DNA of 60,223 nucleotides from Anaerolinea sp. (lineage in GTDB: Bacteria; Chloroflexota; Anaerolineae; Anaerolineales; Villigracilaceae). Position numbers and translations under genes: made by a program. The stretch lies in NCBI GenBank assembly GCA_020723805.1, contig DYID01000008.1, forward strand, positions 1 through 60,223, read 5' to 3'. Below are positions 15,970 through 25,943 of this stretch, piece after piece. The notes below the pieces were generated by a model, which was given only the letters and a program-made list of their open reading frames with translations, was not told the origin of the DNA and did not search any database. The stretch's first letter is position 1; every line of letters starts with the position of its first letter.

Positions 15970-17883
15970 TCAGGTTTGATCTACTGTGCGGTCGGCATCT
16001 TCGTCGAGGGTGAATTCGTCGAAGGTTTTGGCGTCCTCTTCATTGGCTTTGGCATAGGTTTCGAAGCGCAGGCGGAGGCGTTTGCCCAGGCGAATCTCAT
16101 CGCCGTTCTTCAACTCCACGGGGTTCGAGCCGAGCGGAGTATCGTTGACAAATGTGCCATATTTGGGCGGGGCATAGGCGCCAGAGGAATCCATCGTCTC
16201 CACTTCCCTCAGCCAGAGTTTTTTGTTCTTTTCGAAAATTTCCGCATGATGGCGCGAGACGGGGTTATCGCGCGGGAAGCTGATGTCGTTGCTGGCGCTG
16301 CGCCCCAGCGTGGTGAGGGAAGAGGAGATTTCGAAACGCAGACCGATCATGGACGGGTCGTCGCTGGCTTCGACGGTCAACGCGCCCAGCGCTTCGGGAC
16401 CGCCCTGGAAACTGTCCATTGTTCCATCGGCATCTGCCACGCTGTGAGCGTTTTCTGCACGAACCTGCGGCAGTGTTTTTTCCTGTTCCTCGCCCTTTTC
16501 CTGTTTTTGCTGGCGGGCAAGCATGATGCCCAGCAAAGCAACAATTACCAAGCCCAGCCCGGCAAGGACTGTGCCAATGAGAATGGCGGGGTTGCTGCGT
16601 TTGGGTTCCGGCGCTGGCGGTGGAACAGGTTCGGATGCTGTGGTTGGAGGGATGGATGCGGCTTCCACCTTGTGCAGCAGGTTGATGGCACTGCGCGTCA
16701 ATTCATCGTCGTTTTCTCCATAGGCGATGGCGGTCAGGGTCAGGTTTCCTTGGGCATAGGAGCTCAAGTCAAATTCCAATTCGTAGGGGGTGGTCTCATC
16801 GGCGCCAATGACGTTGCCGTTGATTTGAAACTCAACTCGTGTGATGGTTTCCCCTCCGCCGGAGATGGCAACGGTAACTTTCAGCCCATCAGCCACTGTT
16901 TCCCCTTCTGTGGGCGTCAGGAAGGTGATGCGGGCGGGCAGGGCAGGCAGGAGAAAGTTGCGCGTGTCGCTGTCTTGTGCGCCCAAGTGGTTTGCGTTGA
17001 CTGTCAGGGTGTGGGCGCCGGGCGCGGCGAACGATTTGTAGGTGAGGATGTATTGAGAGCGCAACTGTTCGGTGAGCAGTTCGAACATGGTTTCGAGTTG
17101 GGCGGAGGCGGGCGAGTAGATGTATCGTCCGCCAGTCAATTCGGCGAGGCGTTTGAGGGTGTTTTCGTCAATGCGGTTTCCCAGCCCCAGCGTATAGAGC
17201 GGCGTGCGGGTGCTGCCCTGGGATGCGAGGCTGATGACATCCTCAACTGTGTGAACGCTGCACGTCCTTCCGCCGCTGGCGGTTTCGTCCACGCCGTCGG
17301 TGAACAGGATGACTGCCCGGCGTCCCGAAGGAAGCGCGGAGGCGGTCTGGATGGCGCGGTAGGCGGCGTCGTAGAGGCAGGTGCCGGTGTTGGGGGCGGC
17401 GTCCAGCAGAGCGAGGCGGTTGAGGATTTCGCCCGGCGCGGAGGTGAAATCGCTTTGGAGTTTGATGCTTTCGTCGAAGGTGATGAGCGCCGCCTGGTCG
17501 CCGTTTTGCAGTCTCGTCACGAAATTGGATGCGGCGGTGCGGGCATCTTTGATTTTGGTTCCGGTCATGCTCCCGCTGGTATCCATGACCAGGACGAGGT
17601 GGATGGGTTCGTCCTCCGCCAGCCGCAGGCTTTGTGGCTGAACTTTTTGCGAGTCTTCGGCAACGGTGAGATCATTAAGGGTCAAATCCCGGATGGGGAG
17701 TCCGCTTCCGCTTGTGACCGAAAGATAAACACTCACCTCGTAGGCGATTTCGTCCTCGCGCGGCGTCCCTTCGACATAATGGACTGCCAAGTCCATGGGG
17801 GCTTGGGCGTGGGCGGCGGCTGGAAACAGGATGAACAGGAGAACGACTGTAAAAACAAACTGCGTAAAGCGAGGAATTTTCAT
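15970..17883 (-). CDS. Membrane protein with extracytoplasmic VWA and cytoplasmic FHA domains
   Basis: A 637-residue protein. A signal peptide (1-27, ending AAHA) is followed by a beta domain, a von Willebrand factor A domain (about 90-290, MIDAS motif MDTSGSMTG), a second beta domain (about 330-420), a Pro-rich linker, one membrane helix (about 440-465) and a C-terminal FHA domain (about 540-625, GRSASN, SRHHAEI, GTFVND). It could bind a ligand or partner outside through VWA and phosphothreonine inside through FHA, linking envelope state to the kinases. It precedes PP2C by six nt. Confidence 0.9.
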   Translation of the reverse strand: MKIPRFTQFVFTVVLLFILFPAAAHAQAPMDLAVHYVEGTPREDEIAYEVSVYLSVTSGSGLPIRDLTLNDLTVAEDSQKVQPQSLRLAEDEPIHLVLVMDTSGSMTGTKIKDARTAASNFVTRLQNGDQAALITFDESIKLQSDFTSAPGEILNRLALLDAAPNTGTCLYDAAYRAIQTASALPSGRRAVILFTDGVDETASGGRTCSVHTVEDVISLASQGSTRTPLYTLGLGNRIDENTLKRLAELTGGRYIYSPASAQLETMFELLTEQLRSQYILTYKSFAAPGAHTLTVNANHLGAQDSDTRNFLLPALPARITFLTPTEGETVADGLKVTVAISGGGETITRVEFQINGNVIGADETTPYELEFDLSSYAQGNLTLTAIAYGENDDELTRSAINLLHKVEAASIPPTTASEPVPPPAPEPKRSNPAILIGTVLAGLGLVIVALLGIMLARQQKQEKGEEQEKTLPQVRAENAHSVADADGTMDSFQGGPEALGALTVEASDDPSMIGLRFEISSSLTTLGRSASNDISFPRDNPVSRHHAEIFEKNKKLWLREVETMDSSGAYAPPKYGTFVNDTPLGSNPVELKNGDEIRLGKRLRLRFETYAKANEEDAKTFDEFTLDEDADRTVDQT

Positions 17884-17969
17884 AACTCACCTGATGCGCG
17901 ACATGAATGGTCGCGGCACGAATAATCTGGGTAACATCGGTTCATAAGCCTCTCGAGCGTGAAGCGATT

Positions 17970-20009
17970 TTACGGAAAGCCCCAGATGCGGATGCTGCCT
18001 TCGTTGGCGCCGGAAGCGAGATATTTGCCATCTGGAGAAAAGCATACGCCGAAGACGGGGCTGGTATGGGCGGTAAGTGTTCGCGCCAGTGAACCGTTGG
18101 TTGTATTCCACAGATAGATACCTCCGTCTTCCGAGCCGGAGACCAGCAAGGAATCATCCGGCGAGAAATCGAGGCTGTGAACATCGCCAAAATTGCCGCT
18201 TTGCTGGAAGCGCAGCGTGCCATTCGCAACGTCCCAGACGAAGATGACGCCGTTGCTTCCGCCTGCCAGCATGGTGCCGTCGTTCGAGAAGGCGAGGCTG
18301 CGGATGATGCTGCCCTCGCCGCCGCTGGTGGGAAGCCAGAGACCTGTAGCGGTCTCCCACATGGACATGCCCTGGGATGTGCCGCCCGCCACCAGATTCG
18401 AATCGGGGGAGAAGGCAACTGACCAGCCTCCGTAGGCGCTGCGGATGGTTTGGAGAACGGCACCATTGCTGGCGTTGAGAATTTGCACTTTGCTGTCGGA
18501 GATGCCAAGCGCCAGGTATTTTCCGTTGGGAGAAGCCGCCACGCTCATGGTGCCGCCGGGAGCAGGGAAGGTGTCGGTCACTTTGAAGGTTTGCATGTCA
18601 ATCACGCGGACGCCGGCGTTTACCAGCACATACACCTTGCCGCTGGAGGAGGCAACGCCCATCGAAAGAGGGATGTCGCCGGGCAGGTTGACGCGCTGTT
18701 CGATTTCCGCCGTCTGCGGGTTGAGGAAGAAGACGACGTTGCTGCCGGCGTCAATCAGCCAGTTGCCGTTTTCAACCCAGTCCATTTTGATGACGGAGAC
18801 ACGGTCTCTGCGTTTGACTTCGATGAGTTGGTTGACGTTTTGCGGTTGGATGAAGACTTCGGGCAGGGGCGATGGGGTAAAGGTCTTGAATTCAAAGACG
18901 GTGGGCGTGGGAGTGGGGAGGCTTTCGGTCGCTGTGGGGGAGGGCAAGGCGGGGGTGGTTGCAGCAGGTTCCAGCGAGGCGGAAGCGAGGCTTTTGGTCT
19001 CTGTGGGGATGGTAGTGGGGTCTTCTCCAGAAAAGCCGGCGATGTTTTCTCCAAACAGGACAGTTGCGACGCCCAGGGCGATAAGCAGAAAGGCGGCGAG
19101 GAAGGCAGGCAGAAGGGAACGCTTCCGTTTTTGTCCCTTCGTTCCGTTCTCTTTGACCGCCCGTCTTTCGGAAGTGGTGCGTTCGGATGTGCCGCTCAGT
19201 TTTTCGAGGTCCTGCGCGAAGGCGAGCATGGTCTGGTAACGGTCTTCCGGGCTTTTTGCCATGGCTTTGACGATGATTTGTTCCGCTTCGGCGGGCAGGT
19301 CGCGGACGAATTGTTTGGCTTTGGGGATGGGTGCATGGAGGTGCTGCATCGAAAGTTCGATGGGGGTGGCGGCGTTATAGGGTTTTCTGCCGGTGAGCAT
19401 TTCGAAGAAGACCACGCCCAGAGAATAAATGTCGGAGCGCCCGTCCACTTCTCTGCCGCGAATCTGTTCCGGGGACATGTAGGCGGGGGTGCCGACCACC
19501 CGCCCGGTGCCAGTCAGACCATGCGACTCTTCGACATCCATCAGTTTGATGATGCCGAAATCGGAAAGCATGGGTTGACCGGAGTCGTTGATGAGGATGT
19601 TTTCGGGTTTGACATCGCGGTGGACAATGCGCTGTTGATGGGCATAGTGCAGCGCCCGTGCTACAGGCGCCAGCAGTGCCGCCGCTTGGGCATAAGGCAT
19701 CGGCTTGCCGAGGGAGGCTTTCAACGCGCCGCCGGTGATGTATTCCATGACGAGGTAAGGTGCGCCCTCGTATTCGCCGTAATCCAGCACTTTGACGATG
19801 TTGGAGTGGGAGAGGTTGGCGAGGGTCTTGGCTTCCCTCATAAAGCGGCGGATGAATTTTTCCTGACTGGCTTCTTCGGTGCGGATGACTTTGATGGCGA
19901 CGCTGCGGTCGAGCAGGGTGTCAATGGCGCGGTACACCACTGCCATACCCCCCGCACCGAGTTCGCCGACGATTTTGTAGCGGTCAATGTTTTTTCCAAT
20001 CCAATCCAT
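17970..20009 (-). CDS. Transmembrane Ser/Thr kinase with WD40-type propeller (canonical kinase)
   Basis: A 679-residue protein: N-terminal kinase (about 8-275) with glycine loop LGAGGMAVVY, VAIK, HRDVKPEN, DFG and SPE all intact, one membrane helix (about 300-322), a Ser/Thr/Pro linker, and a C-terminal beta-propeller (about 400-679) with WD40-like blades such as SPDGKYLASG and GSIRIWG. The kinase faces the cytoplasm, the propeller the outside. It is the shortest of the five kinase-propeller proteins; the others have about 980 residues. It begins 15 nt after the next paralogue ends. GGGAG precedes the ATG. Confidence 0.92.
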   Translation of the reverse strand: MDWIGKNIDRYKIVGELGAGGMAVVYRAIDTLLDRSVAIKVIRTEEASQEKFIRRFMREAKTLANLSHSNIVKVLDYGEYEGAPYLVMEYITGGALKASLGKPMPYAQAAALLAPVARALHYAHQQRIVHRDVKPENILINDSGQPMLSDFGIIKLMDVEESHGLTGTGRVVGTPAYMSPEQIRGREVDGRSDIYSLGVVFFEMLTGRKPYNAATPIELSMQHLHAPIPKAKQFVRDLPAEAEQIIVKAMAKSPEDRYQTMLAFAQDLEKLSGTSERTTSERRAVKENGTKGQKRKRSLLPAFLAAFLLIALGVATVLFGENIAGFSGEDPTTIPTETKSLASASLEPAATTPALPSPTATESLPTPTPTVFEFKTFTPSPLPEVFIQPQNVNQLIEVKRRDRVSVIKMDWVENGNWLIDAGSNVVFFLNPQTAEIEQRVNLPGDIPLSMGVASSSGKVYVLVNAGVRVIDMQTFKVTDTFPAPGGTMSVAASPNGKYLALGISDSKVQILNASNGAVLQTIRSAYGGWSVAFSPDSNLVAGGTSQGMSMWETATGLWLPTSGGEGSIIRSLAFSNDGTMLAGGSNGVIFVWDVANGTLRFQQSGNFGDVHSLDFSPDDSLLVSGSEDGGIYLWNTTNGSLARTLTAHTSPVFGVCFSPDGKYLASGANEGSIRIWGFP

Positions 20010-20024
20010 AGCCGTTTCTCCCTT

Positions 20025-22967
20025 TTATGGTTGCAGACCGAAAAGCCTGACGGTTCCGTCTGCCGACCCTGTGATGATGAATTTTCCGTTATTGGAAAAC
20101 GATACCTGGTTAACAGAACCCGTTTGTAATTCCAGTGTTTTGAGCAGTTCGTAGGTTTCGAGATTGTAAATTTCGATTGCGCCGCCGGCAGATGCCGCCG
20201 CCAAGAGTTTCCCGTCTGTGGTAATGGCGGCGTCCAAGACCCAGCCGGGTGAGGCTAGTTTGATTTCCTTCATTTGACCGCCGCTGCGGGCGTCCCAAAT
20301 CTGCACGGTTTGAGTCTCTGAAGATAGAACGACGATGCTGGCATCGGGCAGGAAAGTCTCGGATGTGGTGCGGGGACCGGGCAGGATTTTGCAGAGGTGT
20401 GCCAGATTGTCTTTGACGTAAACGACGCCGACATCGGAGCCGGCTGTGAGGAACGTATCGCCCTGCCTGAAAAATTCGATGCAGCGTCCTTCAGTTCTTC
20501 TCAGGCTGGGGTTGAGTTCGTAGCCCGAGACAGTTGACCAATACTTCATGTTTCTGTTGCCATAGGCGGTAAAGATGTTACCGTTCGGTGAATAATTTAC
20601 GATGCCGTTCACCGGGAAGTCATAGAGAGTGAATAGCGGGCTGGGACTCTTGGTGGACAGCGAATAAAGGATCAGGTCTTCCGCTTTGACGGCAATCAAG
20701 CGGCTGTCTGGGGAGATGGGATTGCCGCGCGGGAGTGTGCCGTTCATCTGCGCTGTTTGGGTTCCATTGGACGCATCGAGAATGCGGACGATGGCGTCTT
20801 TGCCTTGGATAGCCAGCAGGCTGTCGTCCGGCGAGACGACGAGGCGTTCGACTTGGGCATAGGAGAAGGTTCGTGAAGCCGCCATGCGTTGGTTGATAAG
20901 GTCCCAGATTTCAGCGTGCCCGTCGGCGAATAGGACTGCGAACTTTGTGCCATCCTTTGTCACGCTGATGGTCTGAATCGGCGCTTGCTGCCTGACTGTG
21001 CCATCCGGGTTTTGGGCGGGCATCTCCCAGACCTTTTCTGTTCCGAAGGCATTCCATAGCCTGACGACGCCATCGGCGGAGGTGGTGAGAACATTTTGAT
21101 TGGTGGGCAGCAATACCAGGCGGGTGAAGGGGGTGAAGAGGGTGGAATCGGTGACGGCGTTGACAAGTTTCTTGTCCCGCCAGTCCCAGATTTGGAGGGT
21201 GGCGTTGGCGTTGTTGAGCGACGCCGCCAGGTACTGGTCATCGGAGGAGAGGTCGAGGGCGAGGACTTTTTGGGAGAGAGGCAGGTTGCCCAGCGCTTTG
21301 CCGCTGGGGGCGTCCCAGATGTACACCTGAAAGTCGTCACCGCCGCTGAAAACGGTGTTGCTGTCGGATGCAAACAGCAGGGCGTTGATGTTGAGGAGGT
21401 GCCTTTTGTCGAAGGCATGATGGATGTTTTGTTTGACGTTCCACAGGCGGATGATGTTGGCGGAATCCGAGAAGACAATTTTGGATTTATCGGGAGCAAT
21501 GTCGAGCAGGGTGACGCTTTTTGCCGTGCCATCCAGTCTGTTGATGAGTTTGCCGTCGGAGGCGTTCCATACGGCGACAGTTCCGCGCGAGTCGCCCGTG
21601 GCAATCCATTCTCCGTCGCTGGATGTTTTGAGGGCGGTAAGGGAGCCGCCGGTGTCGAAGAAGTATTTGTACGAGAGGTCGCCCGCATCGAGGTAATAGA
21701 CGCCGGCGCTTGTGCCAGCCAACAGGAACTGGTTGTCGCTTGTCCATTCGATGGAGGTGATTTTCGGTGTTCCCCAGCGGGCAAGTTCGACAAGACTGGC
21801 GAGGTTTTCAGGGGAGAGGGTTGCGCTGCCGGCGGGGAGAGGAAAGCCCGGTAAAACCGGTATGGCGGAGAAGCGGTAGCGTGAGGGGATTTCGGTGGGA
21901 GAAGCAGTGGGTGGGGGGAGCAGGCTGAGTCCGGCGGTTGGGGAGGGCGAGGCTGAGGGGGCAGGTGAAGGTGTGTTGGCGGCGGTCAGGTTCGAGGTCG
22001 GGGCAGAGGCGGGGTTTTGTCCGAATGGCAGGACGCCCAGCAGGAACAGAGCGGCGGTGAGCAGGGCAGTCAGTCCGAGAAGGGAAAGCGCGAGGCGCGT
22101 AGGGTGACGGGAGGGCTGCTGTTTTTTCCCTTCCAGCAGGGTTTCTTTGGCGGTCTTCAACGCTTCTGCAAATTCGGTCATGGATTGGTAACGCTGGCTG
22201 CGGTCTTTGGAGAGGGCGTTGAGGATGATTTCTTCGATGGCGCGCGGCAGGGTGGGGATAATACTGCGGGGTTTGGGCGGATCTGCCATGACGTGCTGGA
22301 TGACGATTTCCATGCTGCTGGAGGCGTAGAACAGTTTTCTGCCCGTGACCATTTCGAAGAAGATAACGCCGAGCGAGTAGATGTCGGAACGGAAGTCTGC
22401 CGCGAGACCTTTGCCTTGTTCGGGGGAGATGTATTCGGGCGAGCCCAAGCCGACGGTGGTGCCGGTCATGTCGCGGGTTTCTTCTTCTTCGATGATGCGC
22501 ATCAGGCTGAAGTCGCTCAGCACTGGCTGGTCATCGGCGGTGAGGAGGATGTTGTCGGGCTTGAGGTCGCGGTGAATGACGCCTTTGGAGTGGGCGTAGG
22601 CGAGGGCGTCCATGATGGGGAGCAGGATTTCGACGGCTTCCTGCCAGGGGAGGGGGCGGGTCATCCGCTCGGAGAGAGGAACGCCGGGGATGTATTCGCT
22701 GACGAGATAGAGGGTGCCGTCTTCTTTGCCGAAATCCAGCACTTTGGCGATGTTGGGGTGTGAGAGTTTGGCAAGCGCGCGGGATTCGGTGAGAAAGTAC
22801 TCCACCGCCTCCTGGCTATAGTCGGCGGAGTGCAGGATGGTTTTGAGGAGGACGTTGCGCTCGAGTTTGGTGTCGTATGCCTTGTAGAGGGCAATCAGTT
22901 CCGAGCGGCGGACGGTCTCGAGAATTTCGTAGCGGTTGATGCGTGAACCGGTCTTTGCTTCTTCCAT
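20025..22967 (-). CDS. Transmembrane kinase-WD40 protein, partly degenerate kinase
   Basis: A 980-residue paralogue: kinase-like domain (about 10-275), membrane helix (about 297-318), Ser/Pro/Thr linker, then a long WD40-like propeller region (about 390-980). The catalytic HRDLKPDN is present and VLLK keeps the lysine, but the glycine loop is lost (TVRRSELIALY) and DFG is changed to DFS. It may be weakly active or inactive. It is located 12 nt after the next paralogue ends, within the same transcription unit. Confidence 0.9.
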   Translation of the reverse strand: MEEAKTGSRINRYEILETVRRSELIALYKAYDTKLERNVLLKTILHSADYSQEAVEYFLTESRALAKLSHPNIAKVLDFGKEDGTLYLVSEYIPGVPLSERMTRPLPWQEAVEILLPIMDALAYAHSKGVIHRDLKPDNILLTADDQPVLSDFSLMRIIEEEETRDMTGTTVGLGSPEYISPEQGKGLAADFRSDIYSLGVIFFEMVTGRKLFYASSSMEIVIQHVMADPPKPRSIIPTLPRAIEEIILNALSKDRSQRYQSMTEFAEALKTAKETLLEGKKQQPSRHPTRLALSLLGLTALLTAALFLLGVLPFGQNPASAPTSNLTAANTPSPAPSASPSPTAGLSLLPPPTASPTEIPSRYRFSAIPVLPGFPLPAGSATLSPENLASLVELARWGTPKITSIEWTSDNQFLLAGTSAGVYYLDAGDLSYKYFFDTGGSLTALKTSSDGEWIATGDSRGTVAVWNASDGKLINRLDGTAKSVTLLDIAPDKSKIVFSDSANIIRLWNVKQNIHHAFDKRHLLNINALLFASDSNTVFSGGDDFQVYIWDAPSGKALGNLPLSQKVLALDLSSDDQYLAASLNNANATLQIWDWRDKKLVNAVTDSTLFTPFTRLVLLPTNQNVLTTSADGVVRLWNAFGTEKVWEMPAQNPDGTVRQQAPIQTISVTKDGTKFAVLFADGHAEIWDLINQRMAASRTFSYAQVERLVVSPDDSLLAIQGKDAIVRILDASNGTQTAQMNGTLPRGNPISPDSRLIAVKAEDLILYSLSTKSPSPLFTLYDFPVNGIVNYSPNGNIFTAYGNRNMKYWSTVSGYELNPSLRRTEGRCIEFFRQGDTFLTAGSDVGVVYVKDNLAHLCKILPGPRTTSETFLPDASIVVLSSETQTVQIWDARSGGQMKEIKLASPGWVLDAAITTDGKLLAAASAGGAIEIYNLETYELLKTLELQTGSVNQVSFSNNGKFIITGSADGTVRLFGLQP

Positions 22968-22979
22968 GGGGTTTCTCTT

Positions 22980-25925
22980 TTACGGTATAGACCAGATATG
23001 GATGGAGCCGTAGCGGGTGCCGAGCGCAATGAGGTTTTTGCCGGGCAGGAAGGCGACGCGGTAGAAGTAATCGTCATAGTGGTCAACGCTCCAGCCGGAG
23101 GTGTTGGTGGTCATGAAACGCACTTTTGTCTGGGTGACGTAGGCGTACCAGCCGCTTTCCTGGTCGGCGCCCAGGAAGATGAGGTTGGGAGTGAGATAAG
23201 GAGACCTGGCTCTCAAGCGGGATATATTTGGCGAGTTTTTGTTGCCGAGCCATATCGTGCCATCTCCAAGGACGAAGAGCAAAAGGTTGCTTTTGGGGAA
23301 GTAGTACATGAGGGTAGCGCCTTCGATGCGCGTTCCGCACATGTCCTGTATGTTTCGGTCGTAGGAGAACAGGATACCGGCGCTGGAGATGACGGCGAGC
23401 AGTTTGTTTTGAGGGGTGAAGAATTGTCCGCAGCCGGCGGTCGGTCCGCCGTCGGAGGCAAGTTTTTCCCAGGTGGCAACGTCCCAGATGGCGGCGGTTT
23501 TGGGAGTCCCTGCCACGAGGAGTTTTGAGTCGGCGGTGAATTGGACGAAGGCGTTTTGAGGGTAGCCGGCGAGAGTGACGACGATGTCTCCGCTGGCAAG
23601 GTCCACGATGCGCAATGACGCCTCTCTGCGTGCGGCAGGGGTATAGATAGTGGCAAGGAAGCGGTTATTCGGTGAGAAGGGATTGCCTTTTGGCAGCGAA
23701 CCTTCGATTTGGTATGCCTGCTGTGCTGAAGCCACGCGCCAGAGACGGATGACGCCATCTTCGTGAGAAGTTGCCAGCCATTCGCCGTCTTTCGAGAAGT
23801 GGAGTTGCTGAATTGCCCGCATGCTTTGGTCGAGGGAAAAAGTGTTTTCGCCGCTCAGCACATCCCAGAGTTTCAGCCCTTCCTCCCAGTTGCCGGTGGC
23901 GGCGATGAGTTGAGTGGGCGAGAGGGCAACGGTGCGAATTTGTGCGGCGTGCGCGTTGACGGTGAAAAGCGGAACCTGTATTTTCGAGTAATCGGCAGGA
24001 GCAGGGACTTGAAAGGCTTTGATGTCTCCGTTGAGCAAGCCAATGACGATATATTTCCCGTCGTAGGAGAAGCCAAAATCGGCGGCGGCGCTGTTCAGGT
24101 TGGGGAAGGTGCTGACGTGTCTTTGCGACACCATGTCCCACAGGTAGGCGGCAGAGGTCACGCCGCCGGCGAGCAGAAAGTTTCGGTCCGGTGACAAGCT
24201 CAGGCGGGAGACGGAACCGGGGTTGGTCAGTTCGGCGGTCTTTTTCTGGAGTTGAATGTCCCAGAGGGAGATAGTCCGTCCGCCATTACTGGCGTAGAGG
24301 AAGCGTCCGTCACCGCTGATGGCAAGGTCTTCCACAGCGGGGTATTCCTGGAGTATGAGGATGGCTGTTGGTTGGTTGACCGCATAGTAACGGATACTTC
24401 CATCGCGATGCCCGACGGCAAAGTTCCTGCCATTGGGCGAGTAGGCAATGGCGGTGACGGCATGCTCGGTGGGCTTGGGCGAAATTTCCTGGGCAATGTT
24501 TCCAGAAGCGGTCGCCCACGTTCCCACGTCGCCGTTCGGGGAGCCGGCGGCGATGAGTGTGCCGTCGGAGTTGAAGGTCATCGCAATGACGTTGAATTTT
24601 GTGTCAATGAAGCGTTGGAGTTCCTTGCTTTTGGCGTCGTAGATGAAAATCCCGCTGGTGGTTCCCAGCGCGATGGCATCCCCCTGCGGAGACCAGGCAG
24701 CGACGTTAACTCCGCCAATGCCCCAGCGGGCGATTTCCTCGAAGCTGCTTCTCTGCCCGACGGGAAGCGGGGTTCCCAGCAATGTGACGCCGGAATCCGC
24801 ATTATTTGCCGGCGCCAACGTGGCTATAACCGCCTGGGCGGTTGGCTGAGGAGTCGGTGGGCTCGCTTCGGCGGGCACGGTGAAGGTGACTTGCGGCATT
24901 AGCGGGCTGATGGTTGGTATTGGCAAAGATGCCATTGGAGTCGCTGTTGTTGGCAAAGGCATTCCGCCGAATTGAAAATATCCCCATGCCGCCGCGCCTG
25001 CGACGACGGCGAGCAGGAAGAGTAACAGCAGAGGGGTGAACTTCCGCTTTGTGTTTTTCCGCCTGGCAAGTTTGACGATTTTTTTCTGCGGCGCTTTTTC
25101 TCCCAGCGCAATCAACTCCAGCACATCGGCGAACTCGCCCATGCTCGTGTAGCGGTCTTCGGGGTTCTTTTGCACGGCGCGTAAGATTGCCTGCTCCACA
25201 AAGGGAGGAATGCGGCGGTTCAGTTTGGTGGGGCGGGGAATTTCATCGGTGACGTGTTTGAGCACCATCGCCATCGGTGTATCGGCGGTGAAGGGTTTTT
25301 GCCCGGTGACCAGTTCGTAGAAGACCAGCCCCAGCGAGTAGATGTCGGCGCGGAAGTCCACGTCCCTGCCCATGCCCTGCTCGGGCGGCATGTATTCCGG
25401 CGTGCCAACCCCCACGCCGATGGCGGAACTGACCTTCTCCTCCTTGCTTTCGAGCAGTTTGAGAATGCCGAAATCGGAGAGCATCGGGCGAAAGTCATCC
25501 TGAAGGAGAATGTTGGACGGTTTGACATCGCGGTGGACGATTTGCTGGCGGTGGACGTATTCGAGCGCGCGTGCAATCGGGGCGAGGATTGCCGCGGCGG
25601 TCTGCCAGGGAAGTTTTTGGTCAACCGCCTCCTTGAGCGTCCCGCCGGAAATGTATTCCATCACGAGGAACGGCTGGTCGTTTTCAACGCCATAATCCAG
25701 CACCTTGACGATGTTGGTATGGGTTAGGCTTGCGAGCGCCTTGGCTTCCATTTCAAACTGCTCGAGAAAGGTGCGGGAACTGCGCTTGCTCGGCAGGATG
25801 ACCTTGATTGCCACATTGCGTTCCATGCGCGAATCGAAGGCGTTATAGACCTTTGCCATGCCTCCTTCGCCCAGCGGTTCCAGGAGAATGTACTGTCCCA
25901 ATTTTTTGCCAAAGACATCGTTCAT
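22980..25925 (-). CDS. Transmembrane Ser/Thr kinase with WD40 propeller (canonical kinase)
   Basis: A 981-residue protein with a canonical kinase (glycine loop LGEGGMAKVY, VAIK, HRDVKPSN, DFG, PPE), a membrane helix (about 308-328), a Thr/Pro linker and a C-terminal propeller region (about 390-981). The propeller has repeated blades of the form SPDRNFLLAGG and SKDGEWLATSHEDGVIRLW. The protein should span the membrane once, with the sensor outside. AAAGG lies before the ATG at 25925. It is flanked by paralogues 12 and 18 nt away. Confidence 0.92.
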   Translation of the reverse strand: MNDVFGKKLGQYILLEPLGEGGMAKVYNAFDSRMERNVAIKVILPSKRSSRTFLEQFEMEAKALASLTHTNIVKVLDYGVENDQPFLVMEYISGGTLKEAVDQKLPWQTAAAILAPIARALEYVHRQQIVHRDVKPSNILLQDDFRPMLSDFGILKLLESKEEKVSSAIGVGVGTPEYMPPEQGMGRDVDFRADIYSLGLVFYELVTGQKPFTADTPMAMVLKHVTDEIPRPTKLNRRIPPFVEQAILRAVQKNPEDRYTSMGEFADVLELIALGEKAPQKKIVKLARRKNTKRKFTPLLLLFLLAVVAGAAAWGYFQFGGMPLPTTATPMASLPIPTISPLMPQVTFTVPAEASPPTPQPTAQAVIATLAPANNADSGVTLLGTPLPVGQRSSFEEIARWGIGGVNVAAWSPQGDAIALGTTSGIFIYDAKSKELQRFIDTKFNVIAMTFNSDGTLIAAGSPNGDVGTWATASGNIAQEISPKPTEHAVTAIAYSPNGRNFAVGHRDGSIRYYAVNQPTAILILQEYPAVEDLAISGDGRFLYASNGGRTISLWDIQLQKKTAELTNPGSVSRLSLSPDRNFLLAGGVTSAAYLWDMVSQRHVSTFPNLNSAAADFGFSYDGKYIVIGLLNGDIKAFQVPAPADYSKIQVPLFTVNAHAAQIRTVALSPTQLIAATGNWEEGLKLWDVLSGENTFSLDQSMRAIQQLHFSKDGEWLATSHEDGVIRLWRVASAQQAYQIEGSLPKGNPFSPNNRFLATIYTPAARREASLRIVDLASGDIVVTLAGYPQNAFVQFTADSKLLVAGTPKTAAIWDVATWEKLASDGGPTAGCGQFFTPQNKLLAVISSAGILFSYDRNIQDMCGTRIEGATLMYYFPKSNLLLFVLGDGTIWLGNKNSPNISRLRARSPYLTPNLIFLGADQESGWYAYVTQTKVRFMTTNTSGWSVDHYDDYFYRVAFLPGKNLIALGTRYGSIHIWSIP

Positions 25926-25943
25926 TGCGGCTCGACCTTTACG

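Noticed and set aside
13915-17883. Type VI or type VII secretion regulatory module (kinase, PP2C, FHA)
   Set aside because: The combination is typical of such modules, but no structural secretion gene lies in the window; the kinase-WD40 genes suggest a different role.
15841-17925. Long plus-strand open frame (694 codons) opposite the VWA-FHA and PP2C genes
   Set aside because: It is the antisense of strongly supported genes; its protein is Gly/Phe/Gln-rich with no domain, and it has no ribosome binding site.
18450-20129. Plus-strand open frame of 559 codons opposite the kinase-WD40 gene
   Set aside because: Antisense shadow with biased composition; the minus-strand kinase with all catalytic motifs explains the region.
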